Assembly (NCBI GenBank): GCA_014338405.1
Contig: JTDE01000307.1
Coordinates: 42,011 to 106,010, forward strand
Source: Paragonimus skrjabini miyazakii
Taxonomy: Eukaryota > Platyhelminthes > Trematoda > Plagiorchiida > Troglotrematidae
DNA: 64,000 nt
Reading direction: 5' to 3'
The notes under the pieces were generated by a model. It was not told the origin of the DNA. It worked only from the letters and a program-made list of their open reading frames with translations, and ran no database searches. The translations under genes were made by a program, and so were the position numbers. This document shows, piece by piece, positions 1-11,800 of this stretch (positions within the stretch are counted from its first letter, which is position 1; every line of letters starts with the position of its first letter).

Positions 1-2280
1 ATCTTTGCGCACACCCGCTGAGATATGGAAGCAAAGGTCAGACCCGGCTACAATGCGACAAGTTTTTGTTTTTAAGAAACGAGAAAATCCATGGGTGAAT
101 AACACCTCTGATGCAGTACGCTTCCATTTCATGTAGAATTAGGCCGTGTGGTTCCCGGTTAAACGGCTTAGCAAAGTTGAAGAAAATGTCGTCTGATCTA
201 AGAAGATGAGCCCTTACACTCGTTCAGCTGTCCGTAAAAGGCGGCATGTTCGTTACGCAGGACTAATCTGCTGAAAATCCGTTTTGAGATACAGAGGTGA
301 GGGTATCGTCTAAAAGACGCTTTCAGATATCTCGTTTAAACAAGCACTGTAAGATGTTGCACTGAATACGCGTTAAACTGAGTGGTCGATAAATGGCGGG
401 ATAGGGCCGATCACCCGACTAATAAATGAGGATGACGGCAGACTCTTTCCATTCAATTGGAAAATTACCTACGGTAAGCGCTGACATAAATGTCATAAAA
501 CGGGCTGGCGAGTACAGAAGACGCTCCATTCATTATTCCTGGTCGAATTTAGGCCGGGTCCATTAAACTAAGAGCTGGGCTTATAAAGCAAATCCTGAGA
601 GTCGTGCCCCGATAATTCTTGATACTGGTCAAAATTTACATCATCTCACCTTTGTTTTGTGGCTACCAATTGTGTGTTAACTGCTTACATATCGATAAAC
701 GGAGCGTTTCAGAATTCCGTCAACACTCCTACCCAAAGAGACGTTTAAGGAATGGAAAGACCTATCTGACTCTACTTCTGAGGTGAATCTTATTATCGGA
801 TGTTCGTGGCCGAAGTTCTTCAAAATATTGGCTATGTTGACAGATGAATTTGTGATAGCGTATATATCAACATAACGCCTATATTAAACGATTACATTTA
901 TAACAGTGTTTGACAACGTCGTTTAAACTTGCCTATAAAAATATCTGCCAGCAATGGTCTCAATGTTGACTCCATTGCCACTTAGTCAATCTGTCTGTAA
1001 ATGTCACCACTAAAGATAAATTGTACGTTATGGGTGTATGTTAGATGCAATTCCTTCAAATGCGCAGTTGACAAGCCGAGATCTAGGAACCAGTTCGGAG
1101 GAAAATGTGTTCAAATTTGAGCAGTAGATCACTTTTAATAAAAGCAGGCCGTGGCTACGGAGCTTCATTTCCAACAATACAACATTTCAGATGGAGAGGG
1201 GATCTTGTTTACAGGAGGAAGTAACATAAGAACAACGTTTATATCGATCCTTCCGGTGTGATAAGCATGATAAACCAAAATGGTCAAAGACACAGATCTT
1301 ATTGTCATTAATCTCTGGTATCTACCATATTTCTGTGTGGATGTTCTTCGTGAGTTACTTGTCTTAGATTCGGGAGCTAACCAGCCAGACGAAGACAGTT
1401 GCCATAAATACAACCTATGGTCAACTCACCATGGATCGAAGAGGCCTGTTTCCCATGAAGATGGGAATGGAGTTAATGGCAAGGAGTGGGCTGTGTCGGG
1501 TTGATCGTGTCAATTATTCTTTCGAATAGTTTCCAAGTGGTCGTAACTGGGCGCTGTCTTCCGCGCCACGGTGGCAACCTCCGCGTAAGTACGGCGGGGC
1601 TGATGACGTACGTACGACGAAATCTCTGCACGGCGCCATGCGTGTGGCATATCGGCGCCAAGACATCCTGTAATCGTTGCACGGATGTTCTTTTCTTCGG
1701 TCGTGGACCGTACTGCGGATATTTGTGTGTTGACACACCTTGGTCTTTTATCTTCTGGTTGATTGACCCACTGTACGCTCAGGGACCATTAAGAGATTGC
1801 TCAACGAACGGTAGTGCTGAACTGCCATTACCCGTCCACCAGTAAACTACGGATTCACATATGGAGTTCGGGAAATGTCAGTAATATCCAACTGCATGGA
1901 AACCCTGGATGTTTTCATCAATTTCGAGAGTCTAAAAGCCCTCATCACGTAAAATTAGCGAACGAGTTGCAAAACTTAAGTGAGGTCGTATGGAGACGTA
2001 TTTTTACAGATATCTGAGAGAAAATATACCATCAAAATCCCCTTGCTATTTCCCCTAAACGACGTTGTGTTTTATATGTCTGCACGACAACACGTGAGGC
2101 GCGCGTTTTATTTTTCAATCAAATTTTTCAATCTTAGCTCTGAGGTTTCTTCTACCTGTTTGGCGTGCTGCAGCCTCCGCATTCCGGACTGCACAGACGT
2201 GCAAAAGTGTATACCCGTCTTTCGCAAGTTTGTCAGATTTAGTGAAGCTCTCAACTTCTTGCTGTCAATTTGTACCGAAG
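1..2280. other. 5' flank of TOP2, no gene recognised
   Basis: No exon or known protein similarity could be supported. Overlapping short ORFs at 1280-2017 lie in a GC- and CpG-richer block (about 1540-1700) and contradict each other between frames. That block could be part of a promoter or a non-coding first exon, since it contains a donor-like GTAAGT near 1584. Two pyrimidine-rich tracts ending in AG at 2137 and 2242 could be cis- or trans-splice acceptors for the TOP2 5' UTR. All of this is inference. Confidence 0.4.
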
Positions 2281-2569
2281 ATGGAGGATCCATTGCCTGT
2301 TGTTGCTCTGACTGCCGCGCCTTCTGGAGATGTGGCGACTATGCCTTTTGATGAAGATGCAAAAGATAAAAAGAAGCGTCTGTCTGTCGAACGAATCTAC
2401 CAAAAGAAAACTCAGTTGGAGCATATCCTTTTGCGCCCGGATTCATACATTGGCTCCACCCTAAAAAACACCCAGCCCATGTGGGTTATGGATGAAGAGA
2501 AGCAGTGCATGGTATATAAGGACATAACTTTCTCTCCAGGGTTGTATAAAATTTTCGACGAAATTCTAG
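2281..2569 (+). CDS. TOP2: TOP2 exon 1 (residues 1-97)
   Basis: Starts at the ATG at 2281 and ends one base into codon 97 before GTAATT. After a lysine-rich leader it contains SVERIYQKKTQLEHILLRPD, the conserved start of the ATPase domain, then the N-box beginning FDEIL with catalytic E94. Confidence 0.95.
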
Positions 2570-5500
2570 GTAATTCCCAGAGTGTTTTTTGATTAACATT
2601 TCAGTTAATGCTGCCGATAATAAGGTTCGTGATGCCACGATGTCGTGTATCAAAGTGGACATTGACCCGTAGGTTACATTTTTTATTTATTGTTGTCAAA
2701 GAGAACAGAATATGGTGAAAATTTGGAATAACGGAAAAGGCATCCCCGTAGTTCATCATAAAGTAGAAAACATCTACGTCCCCACCCTCATATTTGGTCA
2801 TTTGCTTACTTCGAGCAACTACGATGATACCGAACGTAAAGTCACTGGTGGAAGAAATGGTTATGGAGCCAAGCTTTGTAATATTTTCAGTAAAAAGTTC
2901 ATCGTAGAAACCTCGAGTAAAGAATACAAGAAGTGCTTTCGTCAAGTAAACCCAAATTCCTCGTTGATACGTACTTAGGTTTGGATCGATAACATGACGA
3001 AAACTTCTGATCCAAAGATTTCCGTTGATAAAGGAGAAGATTTTACGTGTATCACATTTTATCCAGACTTGCAGCGCTTTGGTATGAACGAACTAGAAGC
3101 AGACACGGTATCTTTATTTGTCCGCCGAGCCTACGATTTGGCTGCCACTATCAACAATGTCAAAGTGTACCTCAATGGGAAAAGACTACCCATAAAGAGC
3201 TTTATGGACTATGTGGAGCTGTATGTCAAGGCTAATAAGGACGAAGAAAGCTCTCCAAAGGTAATACCATAACTTTGCCACATTTACCACTTCATGTGGT
3301 CATTCCGTGTTGCATACTATCGTAGCTATGGTGGCCGCTATTTTATCGATCTGTTCTGTTACAATAGTAACCTCTGATCTGGATTTTTCAGTGATCCTAA
3401 GAAATTTTCTGTTAACCCGCGATTGTCTTTGATAAGTTGACTGTATGCCCCAATGGTTCCCCGAAGTTTGCATTGTGTCGGTTTGTCTGACTCAGAATAA
3501 CTTGTTAGGATTTTGCTCGTTTGTTCCTATGTTTCAGGGCAACGGACGCTGTTGTGCACGCTCGCAGCTTTAGCTCTTAACCCAGAGCTTGCTTGTGTAA
3601 ACAGGAGTGTTTACTTCAGAATTGCAATAGTTGTCCTCAGCATATTAGATGCTATCGAATGATCAGAGTTGATTAACCACTAGTTTGTCGTGGTACGGTA
3701 TAACCGAGTGACGACGACAGATACGGTTGTCGGTTCACACATCTTTTGCCTCTGATGTTGTTACTTTTGCTTGTGAAATTTATCATGTGTAACCAACATT
3801 TCAGTCGGTCAGTTGTGTGGCACTAAACATTGTACAATGTATTTTGAGTGAATGGTTGTTTACGGTTTTCCCATTCGAAGATCAGAACGGTACCAGTCAA
3901 CCTATAGCAGAGTGAGCCTACTGTTTTTGCGCCGACTGCATTTTACTTGAATTCAGGGTGTTTGTCTTCGGTGGTAAATTATGTGGTCAACTCTATTGAC
4001 TAAAACGGATTTTCATAATGCTTTTTTTTCGTTTATTTAGAATTAATACGCAAATACTTGCTCAATGATCCCTTCGGTTTCTATTTATGACTTGTAGTCT
4101 TCGGAGGGAGTTCTAAAAGATTTGGCTGTCTGTATGACAATTGGAAATTGATTTTAGCGTTTGGCACAGGTCCACATATGCTGTTCCGTTGGGATGGGTG
4201 AGATCTTACTTTCACTCCATACAGTACCCTCAAACACTGTCAGTTTCTGTAACAGGAATCCCAGTAACCTTATCTCCTCACCGAGTGTGTTATTCACTGG
4301 AGTGAATGTGTTGACGGTCTTCACTCAGCGGTAAAGACGACCTATTACTGATCGCAGAACCATTGAATTGAACGCCGCTTATATCGCTTGTTACTTTCTA
4401 GCCTTGGACAACCTGGCTGCGTGCAACGTGTATGTGACCTTGTGTGTCACGATAACAAAGGCCTTGTCGCACAACTGGGGAATGCTCTGTGCACCACTGC
4501 TCCCTCACCACGTTTTCAAGCCGCCAATAAGGTAACGCGTACCATCGTGTTAATCATCAGTCGGAAGTGTGGAAGATACATTGAACTTGTTAGACGGATG
4601 TGCACTGTTAGAAGCTTCTCAGCATTACCGGCTGTCATTAAGCGCAGCAGATCACGTGTGTACAACTTGGACTATCGTAGCCGACTTCACCTCTTCGATC
4701 TTGTTTTTATTCCAGTTGCCCGTAACATCCTGTCGAACTGTCTTCTTCGCAGGGGAGTTCCAGGGAAGTGCGCGAATCAGTTGATATCACTGTGTGCATT
4801 CTACACACAGGACGAGAATTTATGGACAACTCGGGCATTTATCATTTTTAGTAGTGTTCGTCAAGAGTGTCCGATCTCCCCCATCCTGTTCACTTTTGTC
4901 ACAAACGACATTATTGAAGGCTCGTTTGAAGAATCAAGTGGGCTTATTGTTGAGGTCCTTCCTGGCGCTAGGTTGACCGGCACGGAGTATTCGAATGACC
5001 TTAGCCCCTCTGTCGAGAATATGCAGACCATGCTGGACAAGATGAGTGGCCGGGTTAGTTTGTATGGAATGCGTTTCACACCTTCAAAGTGTAAATTGCC
5101 CCTTCAAGGCTGGGGCATTCCCACTTCCACCTTTTTATTGCAGGCAATCCACTTGAGACTGGATACCTTTACATGCTTGAGTAGCACTGTCTCGTCGGCC
5201 TGTAATATTGTTTATAATATGTCGAGTAGAATAGCAAAGGCATGAATTGCCTTTGTCAACCTGCATCATCATCGGTTTTCGTTAAGAGGAAGGGTATACA
5301 ATGCTTGCGTACATTCTGTTTTGCTGTATGGTTTGGAAATGTGGCATGTTGGCGACGGCAGACTTGTTGTGTTTGACCATCGTTGTTTCTGCCAAGTAGC
5401 TCACACTAAGTGGACTAGTCACGTGGGTCATATGGCCGTTCGCCGGCGCGGATTCCGGACGCCCGGAGTGCGTCATCATTTGGTCAACCAATCACGTTAC

Positions 5501-5841
5501 ATAGCCTGCGATGGTTGGTCACGTACTCCGTTTGTCATCTGGTCGTTTAACGTACCGGGTATTATATACCGAGATCATGAACACAGGTAAAACCTCGTGG
5601 TGGTCAAGCAACAGTGTGATCACGATATGTAAAGACCCTGATTGTTCCATTGAGCAAAATGAGTAGGTGTTGTCTGTTTGGTTGGAGTCCACATGATCAC
5701 TTAAATCGCTGGATAAAAACACTATACGAGATGGCGACGCGCTCTAGTAAATGACCTACCTGCAACCGTACAATTTCCAGTCCTTTCGCGTAGCCTATTA
5801 TTATTATTATTATTGTTATTATTATTATTATTATTATTATA

Positions 5842-5888
<47 letters not shown>

Positions 5889-8800
5889 ACCGTTCAGTAA
5901 CGCTTACTTGTCTTAGATATTCCACGTCGCCATTGAGGTGAGTTGTGACCTGAGCCGTAGTAACTTCTGTTCAGACTCATGGCTGCTATGATGATGATGG
6001 CCTGGGATAAAAGTGACTGAACGTTAGTCTGTGACATTTAAAATGATTACGGAGTAGGAAATACTTGTATTTGCTTATGGATTTCACAACAGTGTATACC
6101 TCTTTTAACGGCGGCATAGTGCTGTTCACTTGGCAACAGACTGTACGAAAAAAGGCTGCCGGTCAACCATTTTGCTCCAAGATGACTGCGACCACAACCG
6201 TAAAGTCACCTCTTTCGACGATCAAAGGAGTGTTATACTAAATAGTAGAGACTGTGGTTTTGGACAGCTCGTTTGTTAGAGCCTCCGGGGCTTCCTACGC
6301 CATTGTATACAGGAATGCGGATTTTATCGAAGAAGTAAGATATCCACCGTGAATAGTAAACGAATGACCCAACAACTCGTTACTGCAGCCTCAAACTGTT
6401 GGGGGCTAATTCCCGTAAAGGTTTTAGGTTATCTGGTTCCGCTTTAATGCTATTAGATACCTCACCCTAGGGGTTCGGCTTGTTTTGCTGCGATAATACT
6501 TTCTAATTTATCGTTGGTCAATTCGTATTTCTTGGACACGTCTTACAACTTCTGAAGATTGAGGCAGAATTTCTTGCGTTTACAACATTGTCACTGTAAA
6601 CAAGGGTGTCTTTCAATCGCTGTCGCGCTGTTGTTGCCAGTAGTCTTAAGTTGGTACGACTGCGCTAGTCACACTGACTGCAATCCAGCGAAACTAATAC
6701 GTCTGCTAGCATTAAAGGCAGTAAAAGGCTTTTGTTTCTCGGCAGGGTTTTGATAATATGCGTTCTCAGGAACTGTAGTGCAACGCGTTCATTAATCTCG
6801 TCGATTTTAGTTTGGGGATAGGCATCTGGGAGGGTATATTGGTTATAGTCAACCATTCCGTTGCGCCTGCCGTTGATGGCGACCAAGACTTTAGACGGGG
6901 AGGTTCGATGCCAGCGGAGGGTAGTAAACAGAGCGAAAAACGTAGTTTTGTCCCAACGGATTGGATTTCAGCACTTGGGGAGTTTGTGAAAGTCGTGACC
7001 AAGAAGAATGTCTGCATACACGTCGTAAAGCTGACCGTCTTTCGCAGTATCTCTGTACTTGAACAGTTCCAGGACGTCACCTGGCGTCCCACTTGACGGG
7101 AAAGTATCGGTCCTGTTCATTTTACTGCGACATCTGTAAGTTTTCCGGTTGTTTTGCAGCACCACAGTGGACGCCACAATACTTTTAGAACTGCCTGTGT
7201 CTGCCAAGGCACTGAAACAGGTTTCATTCATTTCAAGACCAGCCACAGCATTCGAAAGACAGTCAAGGACAGCTGCTGACGTAATGGTCGAAATGGATGA
7301 ATGAGTATTAGAACAGAGCTGTCGCTCCCGTGATATCGAGCTAACTTTATGGAAGTACCCCTCCGTTCCACGTCCTTTGTATAACGCATATGAGCAAGGC
7401 ACTTCGAACGTGGTCGTTTGTCTTATAGGGAAAATATTTGTAAGTGGACCAACCCGGGGCCGCAAAATCAAGCATTCTGACAGGGCTGGGCGAACTTTCT
7501 GAGACGTCAGTTGTCGCTGCGTTGGAGTTAATCGGAGCAGGCTTGTTTAATGAGGGTTGCTGTTTAACCAGTTCAAGCTATCTGATCCGATCACAAACGG
7601 CTTGCAAGTTCAGTGTTCTGTGTTCCAGTAGTCCCTGTCAGATTTGGCTCGACATTAGACCACTTATAAAAACATCTCTTATGGCATCACTTCAATTCCA
7701 CTTGGCTGTGGTAACTTCAAAGTTGCAGTCTTCCGCAGGAGACCTCAACCTTTAAGCAAACCCAACTGGGGTTTGCCCATTTGTTTGTCTATAAGTAACT
7801 AACAGGTGACGAACGGATGTTTCGTTCTTAGGCTTCACATGGAGGTCTCATACTATGGAGTTGCCTTCGTCATTAAGTGATCTATTCGTTGACCGATGAA
7901 GTGTGATTGATCATGGTGAACAGTTTGTTGGGCTTCAGATTGACTGGATAATAGAAAGTTAGTGAACGTTCAAAACCAGTAGTTCCGTTTTTTGAAACAT
8001 CACTAGCTTCCGGTTTGACGTCAGACAGCTGCTATAAGAAGGAATTGTAGACATTCAGGCTCATCAATGCATTGGAACGGTTTCCTGTTAAGATTAAAAG
8101 GTTGATAGAAGGTACGGTAGGTTTCATTCATCTGACACACCACGTATTAAAGCTGGAGTGGAAAGAACAGATGGATTAATTGTCCAGGTGGAAAATACAG
8201 CGTATTATGGTACTGTGGAGGCCATAATGAAAACTGCAGCATCGAGCTTGATTCCCACCTTTTCTGCAGGTTTTAAAGTCCGCGAAGTGAGTGGTCCAAG
8301 TATGTAAATCTGCCTTGTGTCATTAACTACCAGTGATAAGGAATCATTAATACCACTAGTGATGGCAGTTTTATTAATTCTACTTCCGCAAATTGTTTTT
8401 GCTTATTCAACGGCAGCATTTTTATCCACTGTCCTATTCGTGATTCTTCCTCACGATAATCTGGCGAGTCTTTCCATAGGCGCTTTCTTTAATTATCTGG
8501 TCTATTCTACTGGGTTTCAGTTGTCAGCATAATATTCCCAGTCCTACCTTTAAGACAGTTGGCATGTTCACTATATGTAACTACTAATCGAACGTTACTC
8601 GCTGAAAGTTCTTCCCGAACTATTAAGGGTGCTAATTATCAGTCAGGTGCTGATTATCAGTCGCGATTGTGGGTTTGAATCCGGGTTACTGCGACGGCTA
8701 ATGTCTAGATTCGACATTATCTAGCTCATGTGTGGTCTGGTGTGTCGGTTAACAGCGAACACGGTGGTGTGGAGGCCAGAAAAGTTTTTTGAACGGTTAG

Positions 8801-11800
8801 CCTTGATGTGTTTGATATGTCGACGTGTTCGGATGATTAGACGCCTTCAAATTGGACATTGCACTGGATTGACTGCATACTAATCTAGAGACGAAACACA
8901 CGACATTCTTAACTGGTTTCACTTGTGTTATTCGTCAGATTAAGGTCTATGAGAATATCCAAACTAGTGTTTGAAAACTTCCTCTCGGTGGCGACATTCT
9001 TGCAGTTTTTCATTTCATTTTTATCTTGTTTCCGTTTGTTTCCCGAATTTTCCGTAGTTTTTCCATTTACTCAGTTTTATGTAGTGCAAGCGGTACAGCT
9101 TGAACTATCCACCATTCATCATTGAACTGATAGTTAACTGACGGCTAATATATCTATATGTAAATGCGTCTTCCTGTTTCAGTCATAATGTAGTTTCTCC
9201 AAAACTGGGTTTCACAATGTTCGGGTTAGTCCATCCTTACCGTTGCCCAATGTCCAAAACACTCAGTTCAATAATATCTTTGGTTGCAGCGTGTTCTCAG
9301 GGCTTATTTTTAAGGCAATGATCGGGTAGTCAAGAGAGTCAAGCCTTAAGCCCACAAACTTCTTATTCCCTACCGAAAGACAGATTTGTTGCCATGTTAG
9401 AGGGCCTGATAAAATATTAAAAAATACTGATCACCATAGATAAGTGACAAAGACGCCCTATTACTGCCTCACCGAGTTTGGGCAACCTGAGATTGTCCAG
9501 CCCACATGTGGCCTTCTATCTCACGTGACAAACAATCTTTGCTGTATACGTTAGAGGCTTTATCTATTATGGCCCGAAATTGTTTTTCTAGTGTTTCCGC
9601 GCCATTAAATGGATGTTTGCTAAAGATCAGTTCACCATTCCTATATGATCGACTAACGTCATGACGAGATTGTCACGTCATCTCTTTCCTTTCAATGTGC
9701 ACCCGGTCGTCTCGGTCTTTCTTCCTGCGCCATCACCTCATAGTTTTGTTCCTTTGTATCACAGCCAAATAAAGTGCTGAGTATTTGACCGTTATGCCTT
9801 TAAAAGTTGTACTTAAATTGTTCGTTCTTTCATGGTTGACTACTCTGTTTATGTCTTCATTCATTATACGTGCGGATACCTCCCCCTTTTGTGCCCAAGT
9901 ATTTTGCACAAAAACGAAAGATTTGTGGAGTAAAAAAGAACGTACTTGTCATCAGTTTGGTGATATGATCAGTTTCTATCATTTTAGGAGCATGTAAACG
10001 TTATTGGATGGGTCTAACAGGACGCTAGCTGCTTAGTGGTTGCCAGCCCGGTATTTATGTGTGAACGAACATACTCAATCCTGTGGAGACAGTACTAATC
10101 AAGACGAGACTACGGGTCTATTCACGGTTTTATGTGTTTTCTTGTGTGCAATCGTTGAGGTATCCTGAATTAATTGTTACAATCAGTCGGCTGCATGACT
10201 ACAGTGGTTCCTAAACGAGGACTAGTTCTTTTTCATTATACAAATTGGTTGCTCTCAAAACTTGCAATTCAATCAATTTGTATAAGAAATCTAAAATTAT
10301 CTTTTGCTGTATATTCAACAGATCGTCTACGAAAGCAATAACCCACGATGGCAGGTGGCCGTGGCCGCAAGCAACTCAGGGTTTCAGCAAGTCAGTTTCG
10401 TTAACAGTATCGCAACTACAAAAGGTGGAAAGCATGTGGACTATGTTGCCGAACAACTTAACAACAAATTGATTGAGATTGTGAAGAAAAAGTCAGGGAA
10501 GTCTGGTGTTCAAATCAAACCTTTCCAAATCCGGAATCACATGTGGCTGTTCGTCAATTGCCTAATAGAAAATCCCACGTTTGATTCACAGACCAAGGAG
10601 AACATGACCTTACAATCAAAGAGCTTCGGCTCCACTTGCTCTTTGAGTGAAAAATTTATCACACAGGTGAGGCAGTTTTATTCCGCTGCTTAAGCATACC
10701 ATTATGCACTATCGTGTTATGATCAGCAGGTTTATTGACTACCTTGTGTTCTGTTCTGTTCTATAATCTATCTTCGTAGGGAACGATTTGGACTTTACGT
10801 AATGCCCAAAGACAGGCGTAGAAGCTTGACAGCCCATTTCAGATGTATCGGATCATCCTTAGTATAGATGTCTTCACTTTAGTCAAGTTAGCGGGTTCAG
10901 TATTTCCGATCAGACAGTGTTCACCTTAAGCACCCCATTTTTCCATTCTGGAAATATAAAGCTGAGTTGATGATGTGAGTAGCCACGTCAAGGTAGGTTT
11001 GCGTCGTATTGTTGAATATTGATTTTCATGGGAAATGTACGGGCAGCGTTTTAAAATGACAATTCCGTTTCCTCTCAGCTGGAAGCTAAACACTGTTAAG
11101 CGTTGTAAAATCGCCAACGTTGGGAAGAAGGTTTATTCCTCTCAGCACAATCGACTCCTGGAGAAGTAAAAAATGCTCATATAACGCGTGGCTCACGTTC
11201 TCTCTGATTGATAGGATGATTACGCCCATGCACGATTGCCGTTTGATGCTTAGGCGTTTTGCAATTAGCTAAATTGATGTTGCACCTTGGAGAGCTGGGG
11301 ACTGAGTCGTCTGCTAACTAATCATTGCACTCGTAGATGAGATGTTTCATCCTGTCATAGAATTGAGAAGTTGTTCGCTGATTCAAGGTTTAGCTAAATT
11401 AATGATGCTCGTTTCCTAACTGTTACCGCATTAGTTGCTCCATAGAATCGTCGGAAGTCGATGCCAATTCAGGGTTTGTGCATGCAAGGTAGTGACTGCC
11501 GACTTAGTGCATTCAGCGCATTAATTGTGCTGGATGTGTATGGACAAATCAAATGAGCCTTCCCGTTACTTTTATTTTCGCTTTTTTCTGTACATTATCA
11601 TCAGCTCTAGCGGCATCGCAAGTGTTTTATACAACTGTAAATTGACGTATGTATATTCACTCAGTGATCATATTTTTTGTTCTATCCTTTTACGTAGGCT
11701 GCAAAATGTGGCATAGTGGAAAGCGTGCTTTCCTGGGTGCGCTTCAAGGCCATGGAGAAAATGGATAAACAATGTCATAAGGCGAAGCATGTTAAGTTGA

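Larger units (their letters stand above)
2570..2978 (+). other. Span of three ultra-short introns (35, 33, 33 bp) of TOP2
   Basis: Introns 1-3 are at 2570-2604, 2669-2701 and 2946-2978, separated by exons 2 and 3. Each has a GT donor and AG acceptor, and each would introduce an in-frame stop if retained. They are fixed to the base by the protein alignment with animal TOP2 on both sides. Such tiny introns near the 5' end of otherwise large-intron genes are known from schistosomes. Confidence 0.93.

Noticed and set aside
1473..1845. Overlapping ORFs of 74-119 codons on both strands
   Set aside because: They contradict one another, lie in a short GC-rich block where stops are rarer, and show no known domain.
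2230..2280. Upstream extension of the TOP2 frame
   Set aside because: It begins with TTG, not ATG, and the extra residues do not match TOP2; the ATG at 2281 is the first in frame.
5722..5925. Poly-Asn reading frame on the - strand
   Set aside because: It is simply the TTA microsatellite translated.
8631..8700. B-box-like GGGTTTGAATCC with a short tandem repeat
   Set aside because: No clear A box or matching copy elsewhere in the window; too weak to call as a SINE.
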